Source of the DNA: Algihabitans sp965233705
GTDB lineage: Bacteria > Pseudomonadota > Alphaproteobacteria > Kiloniellales > DSM-21159
Direction: 5' to 3'
NCBI GenBank assembly: GCA_965233705.1
Contig: CBDDTF010000003.1
Span: forward strand, 1,550,001-1,614,000
DNA length: 64,000 bases
The notes under the pieces are model-generated. The model saw only the letters and a list, made by a program, of their open reading frames with translations. It had not been told where the DNA came from and ran no database searches. This document shows, one piece after another, positions 9,400 through 18,166 of the stretch (position 1 is its first letter; every line of letters starts with the position of its first letter). Position numbers and translations under genes: made by a program.

Positions 9400-10272
9400 T
9401 CACGCCAGCGCGATATCCAGGCCGAGGTCGAGGCTGGGCGCGCTGTGGGTCAGCCAGCCGGCGGAGATCAGGTCGACGCCGGTGGCGGCGATGGCCGGCG
9501 CGCTCTCGGCGGTGATGCGGCCCGAGGCCTCCAGCGTCACGCGCCCGCCGGCGCGTTCCACGGCGCGGCGCAGCGTCTCCGGCGACATGTTGTCGAGCAG
9601 CACGGCGTCGGGGGCGACCTCGGGCCCGGCCGCCAGCGCCGCGTCGAGCTGCGCCAGACTGTCGACCTCCAGCTCGATCTTGACCAGATGGCCGACGGCG
9701 GCCCGCGCCCGGCGCAGCGCCGGCTCCACCCCGCCGGCCAGGGCGATGTGGTTGTCCTTGATCAGCACGGCGTCGTCGAGCCCGAAGCGGTGGTTGGCGC
9801 CGCCGCCCGCGCGCACCGCCTGCTTCTCCAGGGCGCGCAGGCCGGGCGTGGTCTTGCGGGTGCAGGTGACGCCGACCGGGTGCGGGCGCACCGCCACCAC
9901 CAGCCCGGCGGTGGCCGTGGCGATGCCCGAGAGCCGACAGAGCAGGTTCAGCGCGACCCGCTCGGCCGAGAGCAGCGCCCGCGCCCGTCCCTCCAGCCGC
10001 AGCACCGTGTCGCCCGCCGCGACGGCGGTGCCGTCGGGGACCTCGACCCGACAGACGAAATCGGGATCGAGCAGGCGGAAGGCCAGGGCCGCGGCCCGCG
10101 TGCCGGCGACGGTGCCCGGCCGGCGCGCGGCGATCGCCCCCTGCGCGGCCTGGTGGGCCGCCACCAGGGCGTCGGTCGTGATGTCCCCGGCCCGGCCCAG
10201 ATCCTCCAGCAGGGCGGCCCGCACGAGGGGCTCGAGCAGCAGGTCGGGCAGGTCCTGAACGGCGTGGGTCAT
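9400..10272 (-). CDS. nadC: Nicotinate-nucleotide pyrophosphorylase (quinolinate phosphoribosyltransferase)
   Basis: A 290-aa enzyme converting quinolinate and PRPP to nicotinate mononucleotide, the third step of de novo NAD synthesis. The TCTRKTTPGLRALEKQAV and HRFGLDDAVLIKDNH segments carry the PRPP and quinolinate contacts. Its ATG overlaps the TGA of nadB (ATGA at 10269-10272), indicating translational coupling. Longer upstream frames on this strand are shadows of nadB. Confidence 0.95.
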   Translation of the reverse strand: MTHAVQDLPDLLLEPLVRAALLEDLGRAGDITTDALVAAHQAAQGAIAARRPGTVAGTRAAALAFRLLDPDFVCRVEVPDGTAVAAGDTVLRLEGRARALLSAERVALNLLCRLSGIATATAGLVVAVRPHPVGVTCTRKTTPGLRALEKQAVRAGGGANHRFGLDDAVLIKDNHIALAGGVEPALRRARAAVGHLVKIELEVDSLAQLDAALAAGPEVAPDAVLLDNMSPETLRRAVERAGGRVTLEASGRITAESAPAIAATGVDLISAGWLTHSAPSLDLGLDIALA

Positions 10273-11942
10273 GCAAACCTCTCGATCGCGGCGGCCGCCT
10301 CTGGCGGCCTGGAAGACGGCGATGCGCTCGGGTCCGGGGCGGGCAGCGAAGCGTCGGACGCGCAGCTCTGGTGCCGCGCCCAGGCCGGGTCGGGGTCGGG
10401 CCAGTCGCTGCGGGCGTGAGCGCCGCGGCTCTCCCGCCGGGTCAGTGCCGCGGCGGCGATCAGCCGCCCCACCTCCGCCATCGCGGCGAGCCGGCCGCCG
10501 GCGCTTGCGCGAAGCCCGTCCAGCGCGCCGAGCGCGGACTCCAGGCCGGCGCGGTCGCGCAGCACGCCGACCCGCGCCTCCATCAGGCGGCGCAGCCGCA
10601 GGATCGCCGCCGCCTCGTCCACGCCCGGCGCCCCGAGCTGCGCCCCGACCTGCGCTCCCACCTGCGCCTCGGCGGGCGCTTCGAGCCGGGCGCCGAAGGC
10701 GGCGGGCCTTAGGCGGGTGCGGGCCGCCTCGCGGCTGCGGATATCCTCGGCCGCCCCGCCGGCGAAGACGACGGCCTCCAGCAGGGAATTGCTGGCCAGG
10801 CGGTTGGCGCCGTGCAGGCCGGTCGAGGCCACCTCCCCCACCGCCCAGAGCCCCGGCAGGCTGGTCGCGCCCCGCGCGTCGGTCTGCACGCCGCCCATGT
10901 GGTAGTGCGCCGCCGGGCGCACCGGGATCGGCTGGCGCACCGGGTCGAGGCCGGCGGCGCGGCAAAGCGCGGTGATGCCGGGAAAGCGCGCCGGAAAGCG
11001 CGGCCCCAGGGCCGCGCGCGCGTCGAGAAAGACCCGCCCGCCGGCCTGCAGCCGCCGCCAGATCCCCCGCGCCACCCGGTCGCGCGGCGCCAGGTCGCCG
11101 GCCGGATCGTCGGCCATCACCGGCGCGCCGGTCTCGTCGCGCAGCACGGCGCCCTCACCGCGCAGCGCCTCGCTGGCGAGCGGCAGGGCGGCGCCGCGCC
11201 GCGCCAGCTCCGGCAGCGCGATGGCCGTCGGGTGGAACTGCACGAACTCCAGGTCGCGCAGGCGCGCGCCGGCGCGGGCGGCGAGCCACAGGCCGCTGCC
11301 CCAACTGCTCGGCGGGTTGGTGGTGGCGGCGTAGAGCGCGCCGGCGCCACCGGTCGCCAGCACCACGGCCCGCGCCGGCAGCGCGGTGGCGGCCCCGTCC
11401 CGCTCCAGCAGCGCGCCGACCACCTCGCCCTCGGCGCACAGCAGCTCGCGCAGGCGGGTCTCCTCGGCGACCGCGATCCAGGGCGCCGCGCGCACCTGCG
11501 CCGCCAGGGCGCGGACCGCGGCGGCGCCGGTGCGGTCGCCGCCGGCATGCAGCACCCGGCGGCGGCCGTGGCCGCCTTCCAGGGTCAGCGCCGGGCCGCC
11601 CGCGTCGTCCAGGTCGAAGGCCAGTCCCCAGTCGCGCAGGCGCGACACGGCGGCGGGCGCCGCCTGGGTCACCGCCGCGACGATTGTCGGCTCCGCCAGC
11701 CCGGCCGCCGCCGCCAGGGTGTCGGCCGCGTGCAACGCGGGCGAGTCCTCCGCGCCGACGGCCGCGGCGAGGCCGCCCTGGGCCAGCGCGCTGGAGCCGG
11801 CCGCACCGAGGCGGCCGGCGGTGACCAGCAGCACGGGCAGCGGCGCCAGGCTGAGCGCCGTGGCCAGGCCGGCCAGCCCGCTGCCGACCACCACGACCCG
11901 CGCGTCCCCCGCTCCGCCGGCGCACCGCGCGCTGTCCCGCAT
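10269..11942 (-). CDS. nadB: L-aspartate oxidase
   Basis: A 557-aa flavoprotein oxidising L-aspartate to iminoaspartate, the first step of NAD synthesis. The N-terminal dinucleotide motif VVVGSGLAGLATAL, the flavin segment SSALAQGGLAAAVG and the active-site region HYHMGGVQTDARG are all present, and the C-terminal flavin loop GANRLASNSLLEAV is intact. The ATG at 11942 is 4 bases after the nadA stop. It overlaps nadC by 4 bases. Confidence 0.95.
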   Translation of the reverse strand: MRDSARCAGGAGDARVVVVGSGLAGLATALSLAPLPVLLVTAGRLGAAGSSALAQGGLAAAVGAEDSPALHAADTLAAAAGLAEPTIVAAVTQAAPAAVSRLRDWGLAFDLDDAGGPALTLEGGHGRRRVLHAGGDRTGAAAVRALAAQVRAAPWIAVAEETRLRELLCAEGEVVGALLERDGAATALPARAVVLATGGAGALYAATTNPPSSWGSGLWLAARAGARLRDLEFVQFHPTAIALPELARRGAALPLASEALRGEGAVLRDETGAPVMADDPAGDLAPRDRVARGIWRRLQAGGRVFLDARAALGPRFPARFPGITALCRAAGLDPVRQPIPVRPAAHYHMGGVQTDARGATSLPGLWAVGEVASTGLHGANRLASNSLLEAVVFAGGAAEDIRSREAARTRLRPAAFGARLEAPAEAQVGAQVGAQLGAPGVDEAAAILRLRRLMEARVGVLRDRAGLESALGALDGLRASAGGRLAAMAEVGRLIAAAALTRRESRGAHARSDWPDPDPAWARHQSCASDASLPAPDPSASPSSRPPEAAAAIERFA

Positions 11943-11946
11943 GGGC

Positions 11947-12963
11947 TCAGCCCACCGCCAGCATGCGATCCACGGCGGCCCGCGCCCGCGCGGCCACGGC
12001 GGGGTCAACCCGGATCTCCGGCGCCAGGGTCTCCAGCGCCCGACGGATCTTGGGCAGGGAGATCCGCTTCATGTGGGGGCAGAAGCCGCAGGGCCGCACG
12101 AACTCCACCTCCGGCGCCTCGACGGCGACGTTGTCGCTCATCGAGCACTCGGTGAGCAGCAGCACCCGCGCCGGACGCCGCGTCTGGACGAAGTCGATTA
12201 TCTGCGCCGTCGAGCCGGTGTAGTCGGCGGCGGCGATCACCTCCGGCGGGCATTCCGGGTGCGCCACCACCACCAGGCTCGCGTCCTCCTCGCGGCAGGC
12301 CGCGATCTCCTCCGCCGAGAAGCGCTCGTGCACCTCGCAGCGCCCGCGCCAGGAGATCACCTCGACGTCCGTCTGGCTCGCCACGTAGTTGGCCAGGTAC
12401 TGGTCGGGCAGCATGATCACCCGCGGCGCGCCCAGGGACTCCACCACCCGCAAGGCGTTGCCCGAGGTGCAGCAGATGTCGGACTCGGCCTTCACCTCGG
12501 CCGAGGTGTTGACGTAGGTGACCACCGGCACGCCGGGATAGGCCTCGCGCAGCAGCCGCACGTCGGCGCCGGTGATCGACTCGGCGAGGGAGCAGCCGGC
12601 CTCGCTGTCCGGCAGCAGCACCGTCTTGTCCGGGTTCACCAGCTTCGAGGTCTCGGCCATGAAGTGGACGCCGGCCTGCACGATCACCGCGGCGTCGGTC
12701 TCGGCGGCGCGGCGCGCCAGGGCCAAGGAGTCGCCGACGATGTCGGCGACGCCGTGGAAGATCTCCGGCGTCTGGTAGTTGTGCGCCAGCACGATGGCGT
12801 TGCGCGCCCGCTTGAGCTGCTGGATGGCGTCGATCTCCGGCGCGATCAGCCGCCACTCGACCTCGGGGATCGTGTCGCTCATGCGCGCGTAGAGCTCCGC
12901 TGTGCGCGCCTGCACGGCGGGGGTGAAGGGCAAGCTGCCAAACTCTTCCGGGCTGATCGGCAT
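11947..12963 (-). CDS. nadA: Quinolinate synthase
   Basis: A 338-aa 4Fe-4S enzyme condensing iminoaspartate with dihydroxyacetone phosphate to quinolinate. Cysteines in CCTSGNALRVV and CGFCPHMK supply cluster ligands. AAGGAG, eight bases before the ATG at 12963, decides the start over an upstream in-frame ATG. It is the first gene of nadABC. The 120-bp leader contains two palindromes assigned to NrtR. Confidence 0.95.
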   Translation of the reverse strand: MPISPEEFGSLPFTPAVQARTAELYARMSDTIPEVEWRLIAPEIDAIQQLKRARNAIVLAHNYQTPEIFHGVADIVGDSLALARRAAETDAAVIVQAGVHFMAETSKLVNPDKTVLLPDSEAGCSLAESITGADVRLLREAYPGVPVVTYVNTSAEVKAESDICCTSGNALRVVESLGAPRVIMLPDQYLANYVASQTDVEVISWRGRCEVHERFSAEEIAACREEDASLVVVAHPECPPEVIAAADYTGSTAQIIDFVQTRRPARVLLLTECSMSDNVAVEAPEVEFVRPCGFCPHMKRISLPKIRRALETLAPEIRVDPAVAARARAAVDRMLAVG

Positions 12964-12974
12964 GGCCGGACTCC

Positions 12975-12995
12975 TTATGCTCATGCTGAGCATTA
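12975..12995. promoter_or_regulatory. NrtR operator 1 (candidate), upstream of nadA
   Basis: TGCTCA-TGC-TGAGCA (12978-12992) is a perfect inverted repeat about 15-30 bases upstream of the nadA start. With flanks it reads TATGCTC-N5-GAGCATT, matching the second site. Its position could block transcription or initiation of nadABC. Confidence 0.7.
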
Positions 12996-13030
12996 ATGCG
13001 GAAAAGAGAGAGGCCGGCGCCCCGGCCCCT

Positions 13031-13049
13031 TATACTCGCTTAGAGCATA
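13031..13049. promoter_or_regulatory. NrtR operator 2 (candidate), upstream of nadA
   Basis: TATACTC-GCTTA-GAGCATA (13031-13049) repeats the pattern of operator 1 with the same 5-base centre spacing. The centres are 55 bases apart, about five helical turns. It lies between the nrtR stop and nadA. Confidence 0.7.
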
Positions 13050-13082
13050 AATGGCGCGCCCGCCGTGTCAAGGGACAGGAGG

Positions 13083-14060
13083 TCAGGGGTAGCTGGCGCG
13101 CCGGGTCGCCCGCAGGCGCAGGCCCGGCGCCGGGCGTTCCAGCATGACCTCCCGGCGGAAGCGCATCAGCTTGGCCGGACGGCCGCCGGTGTCGGTGGCC
13201 AGCTCGCCGGTCTCCTCGACCAGGTTCTGCTGGGCGATCAGGCGACGGAAGTTCTGCTTGTGCAGCGGCACGCCGGACAGCGCCTCGGCGGTGCGCTGGA
13301 GCTGCAGCAGGGTGAAGCTCTCGGGCATCAGCTCGAACAGCACCGGGCGGTACTTGATCTTGGCGCGCAGACGGCTGATCGCCGTGGCCAGGATGCGGCG
13401 GTGGTCGGCGAACATGGCGCGGCCGGGCAGCGCGAGCTGCGACGCGCCGGGCGTCTCGCCGCGGTCGAAGGCGGCCTCGGCCACCAGCCCGGCCTCGTAG
13501 AGCAGCTCGTAGCGCTCCAGCGCCCGCTCGTCGTCCCAGGGCGTCGGGCCGAGCCCGAAGGTCAGGCACACCCGCTCCGGGCAGTCCGGATCGCTGCGCC
13601 GCCCCCGGTCCCGCGCCCAGGCGCGCAAGGGCTCGACCACCGCCGCGGCGGCGGGCGGCTCGCCCCGGCGCCGGTCCTCCCAGGGAAAGAAGTCGTACCA
13701 GGGCCGCCAGCGCCCATCCGCCGGCGCCGCCCCTTCGCTCGGGCAGACCAGCGCCATGTAGGCGATGGAGATGGTGCGCCCGACCGGGTCGTGCGCCGGC
13801 CCGACCGCCAGGCCCTGGCGGTCGCCGAAGGTGTAGAGCTGCTCGACGTAGCCCAAGGGCTGCTCGGTGCGCGCCTCGACCCAGCTGCGCAGGCCGGCCT
13901 GCAACGTCCGGTGCCGGGTCTGCAGCGGGCCCGACGGCAGGGCCACCAGCGGCGGCTCCGGCGCGGCGACGGTCAGCACCTGCGGCGCGTCGCCGTGCAT
14001 GGCGATGACCACGGCCGTCAGGTCGATGGCAACGCGGCTGGCGTCGGTCCGGTCGGTCAT
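13083..14060 (-). CDS. nrtR: NAD-pathway regulator NrtR (Nudix-like + winged helix)
   Basis: A 325-aa protein with an N-terminal Nudix-like domain (about residues 10-160) and a C-terminal winged helix (about 240-310). The VEQLYTFGD segment after the Nudix box is a hallmark of NrtR, a repressor of NAD synthesis genes that senses an NAD-related metabolite. The catalytic REXXEE glutamates of a Nudix hydrolase are missing (GLRSWVEARTEQ in that place), so it is probably sensory only. The ATG at 14060 is the start of the conserved domain. It lies directly upstream of nadABC on the same strand. Confidence 0.85.
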   Translation of the reverse strand: MTDRTDASRVAIDLTAVVIAMHGDAPQVLTVAAPEPPLVALPSGPLQTRHRTLQAGLRSWVEARTEQPLGYVEQLYTFGDRQGLAVGPAHDPVGRTISIAYMALVCPSEGAAPADGRWRPWYDFFPWEDRRRGEPPAAAAVVEPLRAWARDRGRRSDPDCPERVCLTFGLGPTPWDDERALERYELLYEAGLVAEAAFDRGETPGASQLALPGRAMFADHRRILATAISRLRAKIKYRPVLFELMPESFTLLQLQRTAEALSGVPLHKQNFRRLIAQQNLVEETGELATDTGGRPAKLMRFRREVMLERPAPGLRLRATRRASYP

Positions 14061-14287
14061 CGCGGTCAAGGCGCTCGTCGGTTCGAGAAGACGCGGTCCA
14101 CCCCGCTCGGCGGTCGGGCCGGCGGGCGGCGCACTATGCCATGAGCGTCGCCTCTGCGGTAAGGCCGCCGCGGCCGAGGGCGACCCGGTCGAGCTCTCCA
14201 CCGGGGGCCGTGTTTCAGCTATCGCGCGCGCGGCCGTCCTCACCCTCGGCGCGCGCCCGGCGCGGCACCACACCGCGGGGACGCCCC

Positions 14288-15352
14288 CTATTCGGAGGGT
14301 GCGAAGGCGATTCCCTGATCGGGGAAAGCATCGCGCAGGCTGACCATGGCCTGCATCCAGTCCGCCCCGCCCCACTGGTTCAGAAAGGCATATGTACGGC
14401 CGCCGGCGTGGACCAGCTCGCCCTCGCCGCAAAAGTATCGCGTCGGATCGAAGCCACGCCCCTCCTTCTCCCGCGCCTCTGTCGCGAGACGCTGGAAGTC
14501 CGCGGCGTCGACCGCGCCCTCGACCGACACGAGGGCCCGATTGGCCCGCGGGCCGCAGTGTTCGGCCACCGTCTCCGGTGAAATGCCGCTCTCCACCAGG
14601 TGGCGGAACACCTGATAGATGGCGTGGCGCTTTCGCAGTCCCGTCAGCCGGCGCCCGCCGAGGGAGACGTCGTAGCTGGTCCAGTCCCGCGTGTCGGCGC
14701 GCGCCGCGCGCTCCCTGCGCTTCTTCTCTGTGACGCGGACCTGATACTCTGCGACCTCGGGAAGCGGGATGATCTGCTGGACATCGACAAGGACCCGGCC
14801 ATCGAGCCGGTAGGGCTGCAAACGCACGCAGCGGATGTCGATGCCGCGCTCGATCAGCCAGAGAACGGATGTCGTCACTTCGCGGCTGAACTCGGCCGAG
14901 GCCAGGACGATCCTGACGTCCTGCGCGAAGGCCTCCTCGTCGGGCTCGTCCCACCCGAGGAAGTCGAGCAGTTCGGCACGCGCATCCGTATCGGCCTCGC
15001 CGATCTGCGTGAGATGGCGCGCGAACACATCGGCCGCCTGGTCGAAGGTCATGGTCGAGACCATGGCCGCGTAGCGGAGGGCCTGCAGTTCCATGTGGCC
15101 GCCGTCCTCGGTCCGCTTCAGCTCGATCACCACGAGGTTCGCATTGCGGTCGATGCCGAGGAGATCGATGCGCCGGCGCGACTCGTCCCAGTCCCCGAAC
15201 TCCTCCGCGATCACCAGCGTGTCCGGCGCGACCACCGCGACGTTCGCCCGCAGCAGGCGTTGAAGGTCGCGGCGCTCCTGCAGCTCCACCAGACCGAACG
15301 TGGTCTTGCTCAGGGACCGGATTTCCTCGCCGGCGAACTCGTAGATCGGCAT
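14288..15352 (-). CDS. PD-(D/E)XK-type nuclease (DUF91/NucS-like)
   Basis: About 354 aa. The N-terminal half has a PD-(D/E)XK core: RIDLLGID supplies the Asp and VVIELKRTEDG the E-x-K, followed by a Gln/Tyr helix (LQALRYAAM). This resembles DUF91/NucS-like endonucleases. The C-terminal half (about residues 220-354) is not recognised. The start is uncertain: ATG at 15352 is chosen, and an in-frame ATG 30 bases upstream is possible. It lies on the host side of the ICE boundary, with GC content like the host. Its DNA substrate is unknown. Confidence 0.7.
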   Translation of the reverse strand: MPIYEFAGEEIRSLSKTTFGLVELQERRDLQRLLRANVAVVAPDTLVIAEEFGDWDESRRRIDLLGIDRNANLVVIELKRTEDGGHMELQALRYAAMVSTMTFDQAADVFARHLTQIGEADTDARAELLDFLGWDEPDEEAFAQDVRIVLASAEFSREVTTSVLWLIERGIDIRCVRLQPYRLDGRVLVDVQQIIPLPEVAEYQVRVTEKKRRERAARADTRDWTSYDVSLGGRRLTGLRKRHAIYQVFRHLVESGISPETVAEHCGPRANRALVSVEGAVDAADFQRLATEAREKEGRGFDPTRYFCGEGELVHAGGRTYAFLNQWGGADWMQAMVSLRDAFPDQGIAFAPSE

Positions 15353-15375
15353 GGGCAATTCGAACCTTTCGGGAA

Positions 15376-15669
15376 TTGCTCCCATCCAAGCGCAGCGGCA
15401 CCGCGCGGGCAAGCGCCGTCACGCGGGGCCGCAGCGGCCCCTCATGCGGCGCGTGCGGCGCGATCCTCGAGGAGCTGAGCGGTTATTCGCTGGACGGCAT
15501 GGACCCGGCCCAGCGCAATCTCTTCTGTCTCGCCGCGGCCTTCGCCGAGGCCGCGCCCCATCACGAGCTCTACGGCGGCAGCGCCGCCGTGCCGCACAGC
15601 TTCTCCGCCCACCGCTTCGCCCCGCGCCACGGCGCCAAGGAGAGCTGGGCGGCAAGCTTCGACCGGTGA
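15376..15669 (+). CDS. Short high-GC ORF, possible gene remnant
   Basis: The frame ending at 15669 uses G or C at nearly every third codon position from about 15460 on, as host genes here do, so it is or was coding. No convincing start exists: only a TTG at 15376 and an ATG at 15499, the latter giving 56 aa with no good ribosome site. It contains CGACGAILEEL and ends ESWAASFDR. No family was recognised. It may be the 3' end of a decayed gene. Confidence 0.35.
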   Translation: MLPSKRSGTARASAVTRGRSGPSCGACGAILEELSGYSLDGMDPAQRNLFCLAAAFAEAAPHHELYGGSAAVPHSFSAHRFAPRHGAKESWAASFDR

Positions 15670-15850
15670 CGCCGGCCCGCAACGCGGGCCGGCCGATGCC
15701 CGACCGCTCGGCCCGCGGTGCGGCGCTCCCCGCCGCCCGACAGATGCCGCGCCGCGAACGCGCGGGGCCGCAGCAAGGCCCGCCGGCGCAGGGGAACGCG
15801 AACGGCGTATTCTGTTGCCGCTGGGTAGGCCAAATCTGTGCCAGAACGCG

Positions 15851-15883
15851 AGAAAGCCCCGGCCGTGTGGCGCGGGGCTTTCT
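15851..15883. terminator. Strong intrinsic terminator, probably of the lost tRNA-fMet locus
   Basis: AGAAAGCCCCG (15851-15861) pairs perfectly with CGGGGCTTTCT (15873-15883) around an 11-base loop, with T-rich sequence after it and A-rich before, so it can work both ways. It is 30 bases from the tRNA-3'-end match at 15913-15926, on the side where a tRNA terminator belongs. Confidence 0.75.
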
Positions 15884-15912
15884 GTTCTTCGCTGTGATTT
15901 CAGCGTCTTGTT

Positions 15913-15926
15913 TGGTTGCGGGGGCA
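15913..15926 (-). other. Candidate right attachment site: 3' end of initiator tRNA
   Basis: Read on the - strand this is TGCCCCCGCAACCA, the acceptor end plus CCA of a tRNA-fMet, with no tRNA body beside it. Its 5' side abuts the presumed element and its 3' side abuts host sequence and the terminator, the geometry expected of the attachment fragment left when an element integrates into a tRNA 3' end. It is also one arm-and-loop of a 9-bp dyad (TTGGTTGCG 15912-15920, CGCAACCAA 15927-15935). The rest of the gap 15670-16189 holds no gene; GC content falls after about 16000. Confidence 0.5.
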
Positions 15927-16189
15927 CGCAACCAACGATATCAGCAAGGCCTTTTCCAAGCAGCGGCGTGATGGGCCAACTTGATCTAAGGCGCCCCATC
16001 GGCTGAAGGCTACTTCAACTTAAATCATGCGAAAGATCATTGCCTACTGGCTGAAAACACCTCGGCTGAGTCTGTGAAGCCTCGGCCTCTCGGCGGCCTT
16101 GACTGATTTGAGTTCAGTCTGCCGAACTTCCCGGTGGAGACAGGCGCACTATTCCCGCCTACTAGAAAATCCGACAAACCCGAAATTGG

Positions 16190-18166
16190 CTAAATTGTAA
16201 TCCACTCAACGAAATCTGATCGCTTGTCACTGACCAGACGCAGTGCATCCGTTATGCGTGACGGTGCGCGGGAAACGTTGATCACCAAAGTGTCCATAGC
16301 TCGGGTCAGAGGGATCATGGCCCACTGCGCCGCAAACGCCGTGGCAAGTTCTTCGTTCGACTCGAACAGGTCACCTCGGTCTTGCGGCGCCGCCGTCCAT
16401 TGCTTGAATTTGTACTCATAGAAGTCGTCAAAGGCGAAATTGATGACGCTCCAGCCTTCGAGTCCCCGGCATGAGTCGTATTGAACGATACGCAACGCAT
16501 TCCGGTCCGTCGGGTAATATTCCCTGACGTCAGCGGAAGAGGCATCCCAGACAATGCCGCCACGCTCACAAATGGTGCGTCCTGGAACGGAATACGTGCC
16601 GTCTTGATCGTGATGAACGAGGGATGGCGGGACGCAGGCAAGGAGGTCAACCGGATAATTGCCAAGGGCCTTAGCGTCGGCACAGACCTGATCGAGGATC
16701 TCCATCTGCCCGGCGAGATTGCCCTCCACAATCATTACACGCCCGCCATTGGCATCCGGGTTTGGCTCCAGGTCCCAGTTCTGAAGACCAAGGGCATCTG
16801 CACAATCCGCTACGAAATGCGCAAGATTTGCCTTCATGCGCAGGCATCGCCGCAACCTGCGCGGCTGGATCTGCTCCCTTGCGATGCCGGATGACCAGTC
16901 CGCAACGGAAGAGCGGACATATTGATCCACGCCGTCCGCAACTACGATACGTTCAGGCCGGTAGACGGTGCGCAGAATCTCAATCTCGTTGGATGGCCAG
17001 TCCTGGCCCTCATCGACAAATACCGCATCCCACAGGAAATCATCGGGGTTGGTCTCTATCAGTTCGTCAAGGTCGGCCTGAGAAACGGTACTACTGCGAA
17101 GATAGTCCAGTAGCGTTTCCTTGTGTTTCTCGTAGTCAACCAGGAAATTATCGTAGCTCTGAATTATGCCGAGTTCGTGCATCAAGCGGCCGATAAACGC
17201 GTGTACCGTATCAATACAGATGCCGCCTCTTTCGATCTCACGCGGCACGCCGAGAAGCGCCATCGTCCGCCGCATGTCGGCGACAAGCGCCTTGTTGTAC
17301 GTCAACATCAGCGACCGCACTTGGCCTTGATCAAAGGCACGGTAAGCCATCTGCAAAAGGATAACCGTCTTCCCGACCCCGCCCCGGCCACGGATCACAA
17401 TCTGCTTTTTCGTAAGGTCATCAAGCCAACTATCGGGCAGTGCCGATTTGACAATGCGGTCCATCCGACGACGGTCAAGCGGAGTCGGCTCCAACGTCTG
17501 CAGTAAGGGAGATTCCTGCGATAGTATGGCTTCGAAAACGTCGTCCGGCCCGAAGGAAATAGTCACACGGCGGTTGTTGTTTATCGGCCCGGAAATTTGG
17601 CCGAGGATGTTAAGAACACGTTCGAAACTGGCATCCACGCCAAAGCAGTTGTGCGGGCGTTTGGGCAGGTCGGCCTCACGTAGACCGGAAAAATAGATCA
17701 GGTCCTGAACATACAGCCGTGTGATATCGGCCCGCGCCAGGTAGGTTTTGAGTTCAAACATCTGCTGGCGGTTTTTTTCCGTGACGCACTCCCAAGCCTG
17801 GTGACCGCTGCGCCTGTACCTGACCGAGGCCACCTTATCGTCAAAACGGACACCGGTGGCATCATGAGATTTCGTCTCGATAACGAGCGCAAAGTTGCGC
17901 ACCGAGGCTTGGCGGGGAATGAAGGGATCGCCTTCCCGAGGATAGAATTTGTACTCAATGTCAAACGGCCTTGGCTCGCTGAAATGGCCGATAACGAGAA
18001 TGTCGATATCCTCAATTGGTTGCCCGTACAGCTTCAGGCCGACAAATATCTTTATGTGAACGTCCCGATGCTGGCTCAGGTCGGGCCACACTGCGAGAAT
18101 GCGGTCGCGGATGTGAACAGCCGCCTCGTACTCTTTTCCTTCGTTGACGCCAACGATCTCAATCAT
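16190..18166 (-). CDS. NERD-like nuclease fused to UvrD-like helicase
   Basis: A 658-aa protein. The N-terminal part (about residues 20-130) has a NERD-like restriction-nuclease pattern: DIDILVIG for the Asp and FALVIETKS for the E-x-K. A superfamily 1 helicase follows, with Walker A RGRGGVGKT near 258-266, Walker B FVDEGQDW near 385 and a final motif PLTRAMDTLVINVS. It lies 83 bases downstream of druE on the same strand and shares its lower GC content. It may be an accessory of the Druantia system or an independent defence gene. It is the last gene before the attachment site. Confidence 0.75.
   Translation of the reverse strand: MIEIVGVNEGKEYEAAVHIRDRILAVWPDLSQHRDVHIKIFVGLKLYGQPIEDIDILVIGHFSEPRPFDIEYKFYPREGDPFIPRQASVRNFALVIETKSHDATGVRFDDKVASVRYRRSGHQAWECVTEKNRQQMFELKTYLARADITRLYVQDLIYFSGLREADLPKRPHNCFGVDASFERVLNILGQISGPINNNRRVTISFGPDDVFEAILSQESPLLQTLEPTPLDRRRMDRIVKSALPDSWLDDLTKKQIVIRGRGGVGKTVILLQMAYRAFDQGQVRSLMLTYNKALVADMRRTMALLGVPREIERGGICIDTVHAFIGRLMHELGIIQSYDNFLVDYEKHKETLLDYLRSSTVSQADLDELIETNPDDFLWDAVFVDEGQDWPSNEIEILRTVYRPERIVVADGVDQYVRSSVADWSSGIAREQIQPRRLRRCLRMKANLAHFVADCADALGLQNWDLEPNPDANGGRVMIVEGNLAGQMEILDQVCADAKALGNYPVDLLACVPPSLVHHDQDGTYSVPGRTICERGGIVWDASSADVREYYPTDRNALRIVQYDSCRGLEGWSVINFAFDDFYEYKFKQWTAAPQDRGDLFESNEELATAFAAQWAMIPLTRAMDTLVINVSRAPSRITDALRLVSDKRSDFVEWITI

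Noticed and set aside
12961..13060. Riboswitch in the nadA leader
   Set aside because: The dyads are short, duplicated and operator-like, and an NrtR gene is adjacent. No larger RNA fold was evident.
13083..15422. A 779-codon frame fusing nrtR to an upstream extension
   Set aside because: The part upstream of 14060 is antisense-free filler or overlaps the nuclease gene. The NrtR domain begins at the ATG at 14060.
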